This document shows positions 1-7,802 of a stretch of DNA of 15,557 bases, piece by piece; the stretch's first letter is position 1, and each line of letters opens with the position of its first letter. Below the pieces are notes generated by a model. The model was given only the letters and a program-made list of their open reading frames with translations. It had not been told where the DNA came from and did no database searches. A program made the translations under genes and the position numbers. This DNA is from G001797105 sp964528155 (GTDB lineage: Bacteria > Chloroflexota > Anaerolineae > Anaerolineales > E44-bin32): the NCBI GenBank assembly GCA_964528155.1, contig CAZGRL010000083.1:1-15557 (forward strand), written 5' to 3'.

Positions 1-120
1 CAACGAGGTGGTCAGACCGCCGACGGTCGGCAGGTACTCGAAGCCTCGCCCGCTGGCTTCGAGCCGAATCGGCAGCCGGTTGGAAACGACGATCAGCCTT
101 TCTCTTCTATCTTCGGACAC
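1..120 (-). CDS. otsA: Trehalose-6-phosphate synthase-like glycosyltransferase (N-terminal fragment)
   Basis: The first 40 codons of a leftward gene that leaves the window at base 1. The peptide contains LIVVSNRLPIRL and then TVGGLTTSL. In GT20 trehalose-6-phosphate synthases (UDP-glucose or GDP-glucose + glucose-6-phosphate to trehalose-6-phosphate) the N-terminus carries this pattern: a beta strand ending in SNRLP, then a GGL loop that contacts the substrates. The start is GTG at 118-120; an in-frame TAA at 133-135 lies only four codons upstream, so no longer start is possible. An AAGGTG Shine-Dalgarno-like sequence sits about 8 bases upstream. The enzyme would be cytoplasmic and make a compatible solute. 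Only the N-terminus is visible, so a bifunctional synthase/phosphatase or another GT20 member such as glucosylglycerol-phosphate synthase cannot be excluded. It is transcribed divergently from the response regulator. Confidence 0.8.
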   Translation of the reverse strand, partial: MSEDRRERLIVVSNRLPIRLEASGRGFEYLPTVGGLTTSL

Positions 121-582
121 TTGATCTACACCTTACCCAATCCACTCCGGTCCGAACGCCTCTTGGCGAGGGCGGCCGGACCCTTGGTCGCTCCGAATAA
201 GCCGCTCCGGACCTGCAACAACGTCACGCGTCGGGACCAGCCTGTCATCGCCCCGCCCCCTGGGCGACGATCGACATTGCGTTGGAACCTCGATCGTGGA
301 GATCTCTAGGGGAAAGGAGCGGTGATGCCCTGCACGGCGGGCCCTCCTGCGCCGCGTGGGCCGGGCAACGCACTTTATTCTATCAGGGGCAGGTCGGCCG
401 GATAATGCCCTGGTCGAGTGCAGACCCCATCCGCTCCGACCCTGCAACGGGAATCCCGTCGGCATTCCCCCAGGTCGATCCCCTTTCAACTTCTCTGGCG
501 ACCGCTGTTGCATCAGGGTGTAGTAGAATTCATCTTGGCGGTTTCTGACCCGAGTTCTCCCCTATGGCGAAAATGGAGCAGA
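121..582. other. Divergent intergenic spacer (462 bp)
   Basis: This lies between the leftward otsA-like gene and the rightward response-regulator gene. No convincing coding region is seen: the open frames here have no ribosome-binding site and no recognisable protein pattern. It holds a perfect 8-bp-arm inverted repeat (267-297). It also holds an imperfect one around 384-412, with arms CAGGGGCA and TGCCCTG, one bulged G and a 14-base loop that includes CGGCCG. GATAAT at 401-406 resembles a -10 hexamer but has no good -35. Promoters for both flanking genes must lie here, but I cannot place them with confidence. Confidence 0.6.
267..297. repeat. Inverted repeat, possible operator
   Basis: ACGATCGA (267-274) and TCGATCGT (290-297) are perfect reverse complements separated by 15 bases. 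Each arm contains the palindrome CGATCG, so the pair can also be read as two palindromic sites 23 bp apart, about two helical turns. The position in a divergent regulatory spacer next to an OmpR-family regulator fits an operator, but CGATCG-type words are common in GC-rich genomes. Confidence 0.4.
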
Positions 583-1275
583 ATGCGAACGACGAGGATC
601 CTCGTTGTTGACGATGACCCCTTGATCTGCAAAGGTCTTCGATACAATCTCAAGCGCGCAGGGTACGACGTCACTACGGCCAGCAATGCGGCGGCGGCGC
701 TGGATCACGTGCGGCGTTGCTCCTTCACAGCGGCCATCCTGGACATCGGTCTCCCGGGAGACGACGGGTTGAGCCTGTGCCGGCAACTCAAGGCCAGCGT
801 CGATCTGCCGATCATCTTCCTCACCGCTCACCGTCGGGAGTTGGATGAGATCGTCGGCCTGGAGATCGGGGCCGACGACTACGTCACCAAGCCCTTCAGT
901 GTGGACGTCTTGCTTGCGCGGCTCAAGGCCGTCATCCGTCGGAGAAGTACAGTGGCCGCGCATGGGCCTGACACCGAGGTATTGACGGCTGGCGGCTTCA
1001 GCCTCGAGCCGTTGGCCCATCGGGTAACGGTTGACGGACGGGTCATCCCCCTGGCGCCGCGTGAGTTCGCCTTGCTCCAGTTCTTCCTTTCACACCCCGA
1101 TCGAGTGTTCACAACCGACGAGATCATCGAGCGTGTGTGGGGAAGCGAATTCGTTGGCGAGCCCCAGGTCCTTTATGTCCAGATTCGCAGCCTGAGGGAG
1201 AAACTCGAGAGCGACCCATCACACCCAGAGCATCTCAAGACGCTGCGCGGCGTGGGGTACAAGTTCGTACCATGA
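583..1275 (+). CDS. OmpR/PhoB-family response regulator
   Basis: A 230-residue cytoplasmic transcription factor with a receiver domain (about 3-120) and a winged-helix Trans_reg_C DNA-binding domain (about 132-229). Visible receiver residues are the acidic triad D10-D12 after ILVV, phospho-acceptor D54 in ILDIGLPG, T81 in FLTAH, and K103 in VTKPF. The effector domain has the family's usual PREFALL near 159 and the ending LRGVGYKFVP. The length is typical for the family. I chose ATG 583 because it directly precedes the conserved RILVVDD strand and has GGAG four bases upstream; the open frame reaches back to about 418, but the extra 55 residues look unlike protein. The stop overlaps the start of the histidine kinase gene, so the two proteins are almost certainly a cognate pair. 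The regulon is unknown; the divergent spacer may include an autoregulatory site. Confidence 0.93.
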   Translation: MRTTRILVVDDDPLICKGLRYNLKRAGYDVTTASNAAAALDHVRRCSFTAAILDIGLPGDDGLSLCRQLKASVDLPIIFLTAHRRELDEIVGLEIGADDYVTKPFSVDVLLARLKAVIRRRSTVAAHGPDTEVLTAGGFSLEPLAHRVTVDGRVIPLAPREFALLQFFLSHPDRVFTTDEIIERVWGSEFVGEPQVLYVQIRSLREKLESDPSHPEHLKTLRGVGYKFVP

Positions 1276-2675
1276 CCGGAAAGCGCAGCGTCCGCTTCTA
1301 CCTCGCCCTAAGCCATTCCCTCTTTGTCTTCTTCGTCATCGGCGTTGCCTCGTACATCTGGTTCTCACAGCAAGAGCAGACTGCCGAGCGCGTGCTTCGG
1401 AACCAACTCAAGGAGCGCGCTCGCCTTCTGGCTACGCTTATCGACGTCAATCAATTTTCCAGCTACGGCTTGAAGCTGCCCGCCTCGTATTCCTCGGTCG
1501 AAGGGAACGTCCGGGTCGTTCTCCTGACCCCCGAGTTGCAGGTTCGCAATCTCTCCGACAGGGCCCTTACCCCGGATCAGGTGGAGGTGACGCTCGACAT
1601 GGGGGCGCGAGCGCTGAAGGGGGAAGCGTTTACGCGCGAGGTCTACAGCGAGGATCGGTCGAGCGAGATCATATATGCCGCGGCTCCTCTTTACGATCTC
1701 GGAGGGAGGGTCGTGGGGGCGGTCTGCTTGATCTTGCCGCTGCAGGACTTCGAAGCGAACATGGTCAATACAAGGTCCGAGGTTTTGCTGATTGTCGCCG
1801 GTCTGTCGTTGTTGAGCCTGCTCTTGGGTGTGGCGGTCGCCGTCTTTCTCACTCGACCGCTCACGCAAGCCAAACAGCTGGCTGGGCGAGTGGCCGGGGG
1901 GGACTACAGCCTGCGGTTGGCGGAGGAAGGCCCGCGCGAATTGGCGGAACTCGCCGGACACCTCAACCGAATGGCAAGTGAGCTGGAGAAACAAGCCGAC
2001 GCCCGGCGAATGGTCCTGGCAAACGTCGCTCATGAGCTCGCCCGCCCGCTCGGGGGGCTGAGACTGGGCGTGGAGTCCCTTCGCAACGGCGCTATGTCCG
2101 ATCCAGGGCTGGCCGACGATTTACTCGGCGAGATGGACAAGACCATCGAGGGGATGGCCAGCCTGACGGATGATCTGTCTCTAGCGTCTCGCCCGATCAC
2201 CCAACCGCCTACGCTCCACATGGAGCCCGTTGAGGTTGTGTCTTTCATGGCAAACCTACATTCGCGCTTCTCCATGCGGGCCGAGGGGAAGGGAGTCCAC
2301 CTCACGCGTGCTCTGCCATCCGCCCTGCCGACCATCGTCGCCGACGAGAGCAGACTGATGCAGATCATGTCGAACCTTATGGACAACGCCATCAAGTACA
2401 CGCCGGCCGGAGGCTGCATCACGCTCTCCGCTTGCGTCCGGGACAGCAAGCTCAGCCTCGAAGTCCGCGACACTGGCCCTGGGATCCCGGCCGATGAACT
2501 GCCTCATCTCTTCGAGCCGTTCTATCGAGGGGGGAGCTCGACGCAAGATAGCCCGGGCACGGGCCTCGGATTGGTCGTGGCCCGCCAGCTGACTGAGGCG
2601 CATTCGGGTCAACTCGACCTGGCTAATCGGCCGGAGGGCGGAATGTTGGCCAGATTGACCTTGCCCCTGGCGTGA
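1272..2675 (+). CDS. Membrane sensor histidine kinase (HAMP-HisKA-HATPase)
   Basis: A 467-residue transmembrane kinase, partner of the preceding regulator. Order: TM1 (about 11-31); an extracytoplasmic sensor of about 135 residues with a PAS/Cache-like alternation of strands; TM2 (about 170-194); a HAMP linker (about 195-245); a dimerisation/phosphotransfer domain with H254 in the H-box VAHELARPL; then the ATPase with N-box NLMDNAIKYTP (N372), G1 box DTGPGIP (400-406), F-box LFEPFYRG (413-420) and G2 box GTGLGL (429-434). All catalytic boxes are intact. The H-box differs slightly from the usual SHELRTPL. The start ATG at 1272 overlaps the regulator stop (ATGA), which implies translational coupling; a longer frame from 1137 would overlap the regulator extensively and is rejected. 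The signal cannot be read from the sequence. Confidence 0.93.
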   Translation: MTGKRSVRFYLALSHSLFVFFVIGVASYIWFSQQEQTAERVLRNQLKERARLLATLIDVNQFSSYGLKLPASYSSVEGNVRVVLLTPELQVRNLSDRALTPDQVEVTLDMGARALKGEAFTREVYSEDRSSEIIYAAAPLYDLGGRVVGAVCLILPLQDFEANMVNTRSEVLLIVAGLSLLSLLLGVAVAVFLTRPLTQAKQLAGRVAGGDYSLRLAEEGPRELAELAGHLNRMASELEKQADARRMVLANVAHELARPLGGLRLGVESLRNGAMSDPGLADDLLGEMDKTIEGMASLTDDLSLASRPITQPPTLHMEPVEVVSFMANLHSRFSMRAEGKGVHLTRALPSALPTIVADESRLMQIMSNLMDNAIKYTPAGGCITLSACVRDSKLSLEVRDTGPGIPADELPHLFEPFYRGGSSTQDSPGTGLGLVVARQLTEAHSGQLDLANRPEGGMLARLTLPLA

Positions 2676-2702
2676 CCGCCGTGCCGTCGCCACGCACGCG
2701 AG

Positions 2703-2726
2703 GTGGTTCAGGTCAGCCCTGACCAC
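2703..2726 (+). terminator. Hairpin after the kinase gene, weak terminator candidate
   Basis: GTGGT-T-CAGG pairs with CCTGACCAC to give nine base pairs with one bulged T and a five-base loop, 27 bases after the kinase stop. No T-run follows, so it is at best a weak or Rho-assisted terminator, or an mRNA 3'-end stabiliser. Confidence 0.3.
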
Positions 2727-2851
2727 GCTCCGTTCCGCCTGCCCTGCCGTAGAAGATCCGCCAGCCCAACCGATTGCTCATCCCCTGCCGAGATCCTTAG
2801 GTTGCACTAAGGTCGAGCTTGGCGCGGGGTAAGGACTCGGACAAAAAAGTG

Positions 2852-2860
2852 TGGAATACT
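2852..2860 (+). promoter_or_regulatory. Possible extended -10 for the cupredoxin gene
   Basis: TGGAATACT reads as an extended -10 (TG-n-AATACT) about 90 bases before the cupredoxin start, in a locally AT-richer stretch (ACAAAAAAGTGTGG). No recognisable -35 lies 16-18 bases upstream. The 276-bp gap to the kinase gene supports an independent promoter somewhere here. Confidence 0.25.
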
Positions 2861-2951
2861 CGACAATGAGACAGTACGGCTGCTCGATGAATCCGGGTTG
2901 TCTTATCGCAGACCTGAATCTGCATGGCCTAGCCAAAAGGAGATGGAGAGG

Positions 2952-3365
2952 ATGAGAAGGGTTTCGAAGAAAGTTGTGACGCTCGCGATCATGCTTCTGA
3001 TGGTCCCAGTGCTGGTGGCTTGCGGGCCGAAGAAGATCGACGTGAGCCTGACGAGCTACGCCATCGCCCCGTCGGTGGACTCGATGAATGCGGGCGACGT
3101 CACATTCTCGGTCACGAACAACGCCACCGACCAGGATCACGAGTTCGTCATCGTCTCGACGGATCTCGCCGCGAATGCGTTGCCGGTTGACGCGAATGGC
3201 GATGTCGATGAGGACCAGATCACAGTCGTCGATGAAGTCGAGGGCCTCACCCCCGGTTCGTCGGAGGATTTGAGCGTCAACCTCCCCGCGGGTCACTACG
3301 TGCTCATGTGCAATGAGCCCGGGCACTACGCCCAGGGGATGTATCTGGACTTCACGGTTCAGTAG
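2952..3365 (+). CDS. Cupredoxin-domain lipoprotein (type I copper protein)
   Basis: A 137-residue small blue-copper-like protein. A basic N-terminus (MRRVSKK) and hydrophobic core lead to a lipobox LVAC with C24 as the lipidated cysteine, so the mature protein should be anchored on the outer face of the cytoplasmic membrane. The rest is a single cupredoxin beta-sandwich. Copper ligands are visible as H63 in QDHEF and C120, H125 and M130 in CNEPGHYAQGM (Cys-x4-His-x4-Met), so the type I site looks complete. Such proteins carry electrons in respiratory chains or bind copper; which applies here cannot be told. ATG 2952 was chosen because AAGGAG (2937-2942) lies nine bases upstream and because it gives a standard lipoprotein signal; starts at 2943 and 2898 fit less well. 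A strong terminator follows, so it is probably monocistronic and unrelated to the secretion genes. Confidence 0.88.
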   Translation: MRRVSKKVVTLAIMLLMVPVLVACGPKKIDVSLTSYAIAPSVDSMNAGDVTFSVTNNATDQDHEFVIVSTDLAANALPVDANGDVDEDQITVVDEVEGLTPGSSEDLSVNLPAGHYVLMCNEPGHYAQGMYLDFTVQ

Positions 3366-3376
3366 TCTCGCAAGTC

Positions 3377-3407
3377 AGCCAGGGAGGGGAAGCCCTCCCT
3401 GGCTTTT
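3377..3407 (+). terminator. Rho-independent terminator of the cupredoxin gene
   Basis: AGCCAGGGAGGG (3377-3388), loop GAAG, and CCCTCCCTGGCT (3393-3404) make a perfect 12-bp GC-rich stem with a GNRA-like tetraloop. It is followed by TTTTCCTCT and lies 11 bases after the stop codon. Confidence 0.92.
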
Positions 3408-3584
3408 CCTCTATCCCTCGCCGGCAAGCCCGCCCAGCGTGTGAGCCCGGACGCGGATTGCCCGGTTTGGCCGCCCTCGTTGCCGATCCCTCCGTTCAGG
3501 TTCTCTGCACTCTTTGCTGTGAACCGGGCCAACCCGACACCTCATGCCCCTCTCCGTCGGGGTCATGGCCGTGGCGATTCAGCA

Positions 3585-3590
3585 TATAAT
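3585..3590 (+). promoter_or_regulatory. Consensus -10 (TATAAT) upstream of the first vWA-FHA gene
   Basis: A perfect TATAAT lies in otherwise GC-rich DNA, about 50 bases before the ribosome-binding site of the following gene. The -35 region (about 3561-3567, GGTCATG) matches consensus poorly. Transcription from here would start near 3597, downstream of the first in-frame ATG at 3544, which supports the later start codon. Confidence 0.5.
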
Positions 3591-3642
3591 AGGCCATACC
3601 CCGCCTAGGGCGCGCCCGGTACCTCTCCCAGTCAAGGACTTG

Positions 3643-5865
3643 ATGGTCGGAATGATGCGCAAGCCACTCCTTACGCTCTGGCTCGTATGTGTATGGTCGG
3701 CGTTGACTGCATTACCCTTCAATGCGCTGGCTCAGACGGCCGGGCAGTCAACAATCCACATACACGACGTCGCTGACCCGGAGCCGGTCACCACGGCAAC
3801 GGGCTCCACCGGTCTGTCTCTGGACACGACCTTCAGCCTGCTTGACGCGGACCAGCAGGTACTCCGCGAGGTTGAGATCGATAGCGGTTCGATCGAACTC
3901 GACGGTGACAGCTATGGGTCGATCGTGCAGGGTGTGAAAACCCCCTGGTCCATCGTGCTCCTGGTCGATGGCAGCAGCACCATGGGCAACTTCAGAGCGA
4001 GCCCTGATTTCAAGACGGCCACGACCACCCTGGCCAACTCGCTTGGACAGGCGCCGCAGGACACGACCTACGCGCTGATGAGCTTCGACGATCTGGCGCC
4101 GACATCACTCGAGTTCACCAGCGACAACGAATCGGTCACCAACGCGATCAAGCGCTTGCGCGCCAAAGCCGGCGGCCACTCGTGTCTCAACGATGGTCTT
4201 TACGAGGCGATCAACAAGCTTGGTGGAGCTCCGGGTCGCAGGGCAGTCGTCGTATTCACGGCCAGCGCCGACGATTGCGCTGCCCATTCGGTCCAGGATG
4301 TCGTCGGCCTGGCCAAGGAAAACCGGGTTCAGATCTACGCCGTCGGACTGGAAGGGTATTCGATCACGGATGGGGATCTGAACGCGCTGGTAGCGCCGAC
4401 AGGTGGCCTGTACACGATCAAGGACGCAAGCACGCTGAGTTTTGCCTTCGGGAATATGATGAATGTGCTTGGCAACCAGTGGGAAGCCAAGGCGACCCTA
4501 TACCCCACCGCAGGCAACAAATCGGCCACGCTGGTGATCACCCTCAAGGATGGGACGGTGCTCCGCTCTGAGCCCATCAACTTCGTCTCGACGCAAGATT
4601 TCGTCCGACCCACCGAGATCCACCTGATCGGCAAGGTTCAATCGACCAGCATTGACGTGCGCTTCACGCTCGGTGTCGTGCGCCCGGAGCAGATCAAGCA
4701 GTTGAATGTGGCCGTCATCAGCGCCGACACCGGCCTGCCCGTTTTCACACAGAGCCTGGGCACGTTCTCCGAGACCAACAAGGTCCCGGCGAGCAACCTG
4801 GTTGCGGGAGCCGACTACACTCTTGTCGTGACCGCGGTCGACGATCAGGGCCGGACATTATCGGAAGACAAAACAGACTTCAAGTACGAGCCGGCGCAGG
4901 CCACTCTGGTTGTCGACAGCGTTAACAGCCCCACGCCGGACGCCCCGTCGTTCGTTGTGACGCTTGCGACCCAGAATATCGAGGGCGTCGTCAAGTACAA
5001 GGTCTGGCTGGCTCAAGAGCAGACGAATGCCGTCGTCAACGGGACGGAGAAGACGTTCCCGGTGGGCGAGCCGCTGATCTTGCCGGCGGGAAGCCTGGCC
5101 TCCGGTGAGTATCTGATCGTCGTGCAGGCGCTGGACAGCACGGACAAAGTGTTGGCGGAAGCGGCGCCGGTGAAGACGACCTATCAACGTCCGACGGCCA
5201 TTCAGTCGTTCTTGAGATTCGTCGGCCAATCGCCGTTGGCCATCGCCGGGCTGACAGGGCTGTGCTGTCTGACCGTGATCGGTGCCGTAGCGCTTGTCTG
5301 GGTTGTCATGCCCAAGAGGCGCGATCGGACGAAGACGGTCGATCTGGTCCTTCCCCAGAAGGAGCGACGGGCCGCGCCGGTCGCTGAGCGCTCTATGCCG
5401 CCGCGGAGCCCTCCGCAGGAGCCGGCCGCCGGGGCACGTCCACCCGCTCGACCGGCGGCTCCACCGCCGCCTCCCACGCCTCCGCCAATGGAAGTGCCTC
5501 AGCCGCCCGCGGGCAGGGCAGCCGCTGTTCCGGGTCCTTCCGTCAGGCCCAACGCCCGAGTGGTCAGCCTCGAGCCCACCGGTTTGTCGGTCGCCATTGA
5601 AATCGACAAGTCGGATTTCTCGATCGGACGCCGTGAGAGCAACGACGGCGTGATCCCGGTCGACAGCTCCCAGGGTGTCTCCGGTCAACATCTGAGAATC
5701 ACGTTCGCCGATGGTAAGTTCTTCGTTCAGGATGACAAGAGCACCTTTGGCACGACGCTCAACGGACAGCCCATCCCCAAGGGCAGGCCCGTACCTCTCG
5801 AAGATGGTGCGGTGATTGGATTGGGACCGGTGGTCAAGATCAAGTTCATCGTCGGTGGTGGGTGA
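3643..5865 (+). CDS. vWA - transmembrane - FHA membrane protein (first copy)
   Basis: A 740-residue protein. Order: signal peptide (about 1-31, ending NALAQ); vWA domain (about 100-275); two beta-sandwich/Ig-like stretches (about 322-515); one TM helix (about 530-556, followed by basic PKRR); a Pro/Ala-rich cytoplasmic linker (about 580-632); and a C-terminal FHA domain (about 637-737). The vWA metal site is largely recognisable: LLVDGSST (D109, S111, T113 in the DxSxS position) and an acidic pair in FTASADD (210-211). The FHA domain has the canonical phosphothreonine-binding residues in IGRRE, VSGQH and LNG. The topology puts vWA outside and FHA inside, linking an external binding event to cytoplasmic phospho-signalling. 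It shares its architecture with the gene at 9852 and sits beside the WXG100 cassettes, so it may be a scaffold of the secretion system. ATG 3643 has AAGGA upstream; ATG 3652 or 3655 is also possible. Confidence 0.85.
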   Translation: MVGMMRKPLLTLWLVCVWSALTALPFNALAQTAGQSTIHIHDVADPEPVTTATGSTGLSLDTTFSLLDADQQVLREVEIDSGSIELDGDSYGSIVQGVKTPWSIVLLVDGSSTMGNFRASPDFKTATTTLANSLGQAPQDTTYALMSFDDLAPTSLEFTSDNESVTNAIKRLRAKAGGHSCLNDGLYEAINKLGGAPGRRAVVVFTASADDCAAHSVQDVVGLAKENRVQIYAVGLEGYSITDGDLNALVAPTGGLYTIKDASTLSFAFGNMMNVLGNQWEAKATLYPTAGNKSATLVITLKDGTVLRSEPINFVSTQDFVRPTEIHLIGKVQSTSIDVRFTLGVVRPEQIKQLNVAVISADTGLPVFTQSLGTFSETNKVPASNLVAGADYTLVVTAVDDQGRTLSEDKTDFKYEPAQATLVVDSVNSPTPDAPSFVVTLATQNIEGVVKYKVWLAQEQTNAVVNGTEKTFPVGEPLILPAGSLASGEYLIVVQALDSTDKVLAEAAPVKTTYQRPTAIQSFLRFVGQSPLAIAGLTGLCCLTVIGAVALVWVVMPKRRDRTKTVDLVLPQKERRAAPVAERSMPPRSPPQEPAAGARPPARPAAPPPPPTPPPMEVPQPPAGRAAAVPGPSVRPNARVVSLEPTGLSVAIEIDKSDFSIGRRESNDGVIPVDSSQGVSGQHLRITFADGKFFVQDDKSTFGTTLNGQPIPKGRPVPLEDGAVIGLGPVVKIKFIVGGG

Positions 5866-5971
5866 ATCGCGCTGGCATTCAGATTAGCATTCGTTAGTCT
5901 GCAGCGAAGCGATGATCGATCTAGTACGCCGGTCGAAGAAGGTTGCTTGAAGATTGATGAGGCGTGGATGT

Positions 5972-5991
5972 CGCCGGGGAGGTCCCCGGTG
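5972..5991. other. GC-rich hairpin in the 241-bp gap before the first WXG100 gene
   Basis: CCGGGG (5974-5979), AGGT, and CCCCGG (5984-5989) form a 6-bp stem, extendable to about 8 bp with a G-T pair. No T-run follows on either strand, so it is a poor terminator. It could attenuate or protect a transcript reading from the vWA-FHA gene into the effector cassettes. Elsewhere in 5866-6106 I see no coding frame and no clear promoter. Confidence 0.3.
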
Positions 5992-6106
5992 CGAGGTCTA
6001 CACGGCCACAACTTCTGTCGCGAGGCAGGGCGCACATCATGCCTCCCTGTTGGACCGGGCTGCAATGGGTACACCGTAGGTCGATAGCGCCAGAGGAGAG
6101 TGCTTG

Positions 6107-6991
6107 ATGCCTGCAAGACGGATACGAGCGGACTACGACTCACTGACCAGGATCTCGCAGTCCTTCGGGCGGCAGGCCGCCGCGACGAAAAAGACGATTC
6201 AGCAAATTCAGCGTTGCGTCGGTACGCTGCAGGGCGGGGACTGGATCGGTAAGGGAGCAACGGCCTTCTATCGAGAGATGGAAGGCGAAGTCCTTCCCGC
6301 CCTCAACCGGCTTGCGGCCGCATTGGAGGCCGCCTCCCGGCTGACCCAGCAGGCGAGCCAGATCATGCATCAGGCTGAAGATGAGGCGGCCGGTATCTTT
6401 CGGGCCGCAGGGATCGGCGGGATTGCCGGCGGCGTCGCGGCCGGGCTGGGCACGCTCACCGGGTTGTCCGGAGGCGCAGCCAGCGGGGGGATCGGGTTCG
6501 ATGAGTTTGAGGATTTCCTGGCGGACTACGTCGCGCAGTACGGAAGCTTCCAGGGATCCGGTGATGTCCTGGAGCTGCAACGACCCGAGACGGAGAGCCC
6601 GTACTCGACCGGGGCCGATTCCAAGTACGGCGCAGGCGGGGGAGGCGGATCTGCCGGCGGTGGCGGCGGCGGCGGTTCCGGATCGGGCAACGCCGGCACG
6701 GTTATTGAGAGCCAGGGCGACAAATTCGCCGATGGCGCTGGGCTTCGGGCGAGCGGGCTAAGCCTGGGCTCGCAGGCCAGAGGTTTTGTGGTGAAAGGGT
6801 CCATCGGTGGCGGCCTGGGCGGAGGCCTGTCGGCGAGGGGCGAGATTGGCCTGAACATCGGCGGTGCCAACATTGGGATCAGCCTGAAGGCCGGCGCCAA
6901 ACCCTCGATCGGAATGAAGGTCGCCCGGCGGGCGTTCGCCAGACTTCCGCTGGCCAACCTGGGCGTTCGCTTCGTCGGGACGAAGAAGTAG
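6107..6991 (+). CDS. WXG100-domain secreted protein with Gly-rich C-terminus (candidate effector 1)
   Basis: A 294-residue protein without a Sec signal. Residues 1-99 form a WXG100-like helical hairpin: helix 1 about 8-40, turn GGDWIGKG with W46-I-G48, helix 2 about 50-98. Then come a Gly/Ala-rich segment (about 101-130), an acidic stretch (131-160), a poly-Gly linker (about 175-195, with nine Gly in a run of ten) and a basic, Gly-rich C-terminal region (about 205-294) that I do not recognise. WXG100 proteins are type VII substrates; a long extension makes this more like an effector than a small EsxA-type partner. ATG 6107 has AGAGGAG eight bases upstream. The 99-residue head matches that of the gene at 7803 at 62 positions, whereas the tails are unrelated. 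It is followed by its putative chaperone after 14 bases. C37 is conserved in both copies. A structural role for the tail cannot be excluded. Confidence 0.75.
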   Translation: MPARRIRADYDSLTRISQSFGRQAAATKKTIQQIQRCVGTLQGGDWIGKGATAFYREMEGEVLPALNRLAAALEAASRLTQQASQIMHQAEDEAAGIFRAAGIGGIAGGVAAGLGTLTGLSGGAASGGIGFDEFEDFLADYVAQYGSFQGSGDVLELQRPETESPYSTGADSKYGAGGGGGSAGGGGGGGSGSGNAGTVIESQGDKFADGAGLRASGLSLGSQARGFVVKGSIGGGLGGGLSARGEIGLNIGGANIGISLKAGAKPSIGMKVARRAFARLPLANLGVRFVGTKK

Positions 6992-7005
6992 GAGGATCCT
7001 GAGCG

Positions 7006-7791
7006 ATGGGTGGGATCACACTGGCCAGGCCCGAGTTTCTCGTTCTGATGGATGCCGTCCAGGCGCCTGGCGTAGTCGGGATGGACGCGCTCGAGTTGGT
7101 GCCGCAAGATGCCGATGAACACAAGGCGATCGTCGCAAGCGGGATCGAGCAATTGAAGGAACGCGGCGCGCTCAGGGTACAAGACGGGATCAATGTGTTG
7201 GACACGACGCTGCTCGGCATGGCCATGGTGATCGCCAATCCCGAGCTGGCGCTGATCACAACCCGTGATACGCCTGACGCCGGAGGACAGCTCTTCCTTC
7301 ACTACAAAGCTCAGGCTCTCGTGGTGGAACAGACCCTCCCCTCTGAGCAAGAGCATCGGCTAGCGCTGGTTGGCGAGACTGAACTTGTCGATCGAATCAT
7401 AGAGATCCTTCCGGTGCACAAGGGGGCATCGAGCTCCGACACCCGGGCTGTCCTCGCCCAGGATGCGTTCATCGAAGCCAAGGAACTGACCGAGGCCGGG
7501 GACGCGTCGAAGGCCTCGAAAGTTCTGGAGAAGCAGCGGGTCGAAGCCGGCCTCGCCGAAGCGTTGCTCGCGGCGTTGACCGAACCTGAGTTCGGGGGGA
7601 CGCTGGCGCTCCTTCGGTGCAAGAAGGGACAGGTCGTTGATGCCCGCAACCTGGCTGTTGTCCAGGGTCCCGAGACGGCATGGCTCGTCTGTCAGGCTGA
7701 ACCCGGATCGGCGGAGTTCGAAATCTCCACTTGTGACGAGGAGATCATCCGATCTCTCCTCTCCAAGTGGATTGGGGAGCTGTCCTCGTAG
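7006..7791 (+). CDS. EspG-like chaperone or cognate partner of effector 1
   Basis: A 261-residue, probably soluble, acidic protein with no signal peptide or TM helix. The pattern is a mixed alpha/beta fold: an N-terminal EFLVLMDAV helix; helices resembling a winged-helix unit (SGIEQLKERGAL); then a repeat-like second half ending in ISTCDEEIIRSLLSKWIGEL. It is clearly related to the product of 8921: 11 of 26 residues match in the N-terminal EF..L...V.AP..VG block and 9 of 24 in the C-terminal CD...W.GEL block. Length, layout and position next to a WXG100 substrate resemble EspG, the ESX chaperone that binds substrate tips and delivers them to the EccC motor. That assignment is inference from context and overall pattern. 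The alternative is an immunity protein, but the relatedness of the two partners of unlike effector tails favours a chaperone. GGAGG overlaps the upstream stop, ten bases before ATG 7006, suggesting one operon. Confidence 0.65.
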   Translation: MGGITLARPEFLVLMDAVQAPGVVGMDALELVPQDADEHKAIVASGIEQLKERGALRVQDGINVLDTTLLGMAMVIANPELALITTRDTPDAGGQLFLHYKAQALVVEQTLPSEQEHRLALVGETELVDRIIEILPVHKGASSSDTRAVLAQDAFIEAKELTEAGDASKASKVLEKQRVEAGLAEALLAALTEPEFGGTLALLRCKKGQVVDARNLAVVQGPETAWLVCQAEPGSAEFEISTCDEEIIRSLLSKWIGELSS

Positions 7792-7802
7792 AGAGGGATT
7801 CA

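Noticed and set aside
133..513. Minus-strand open frame in frame with the otsA-like gene
   Set aside because: It ends at a TAA four codons before the GTG start, has Arg/Pro/Gly-rich composition without domain signal, and lies in the divergent spacer.
418..582. 55-codon extension of the response regulator
   Set aside because: The family start is directly before RILVVDD; the extension has no protein-like pattern and ATG 583 has its own GGAG.
6526..7356. Long minus-strand open frame opposite effector 1 and its partner
   Set aside because: Its Pro-rich sequence is the complement of the Gly-rich linker. The plus-strand genes have ribosome-binding sites, paralogues and domain motifs.
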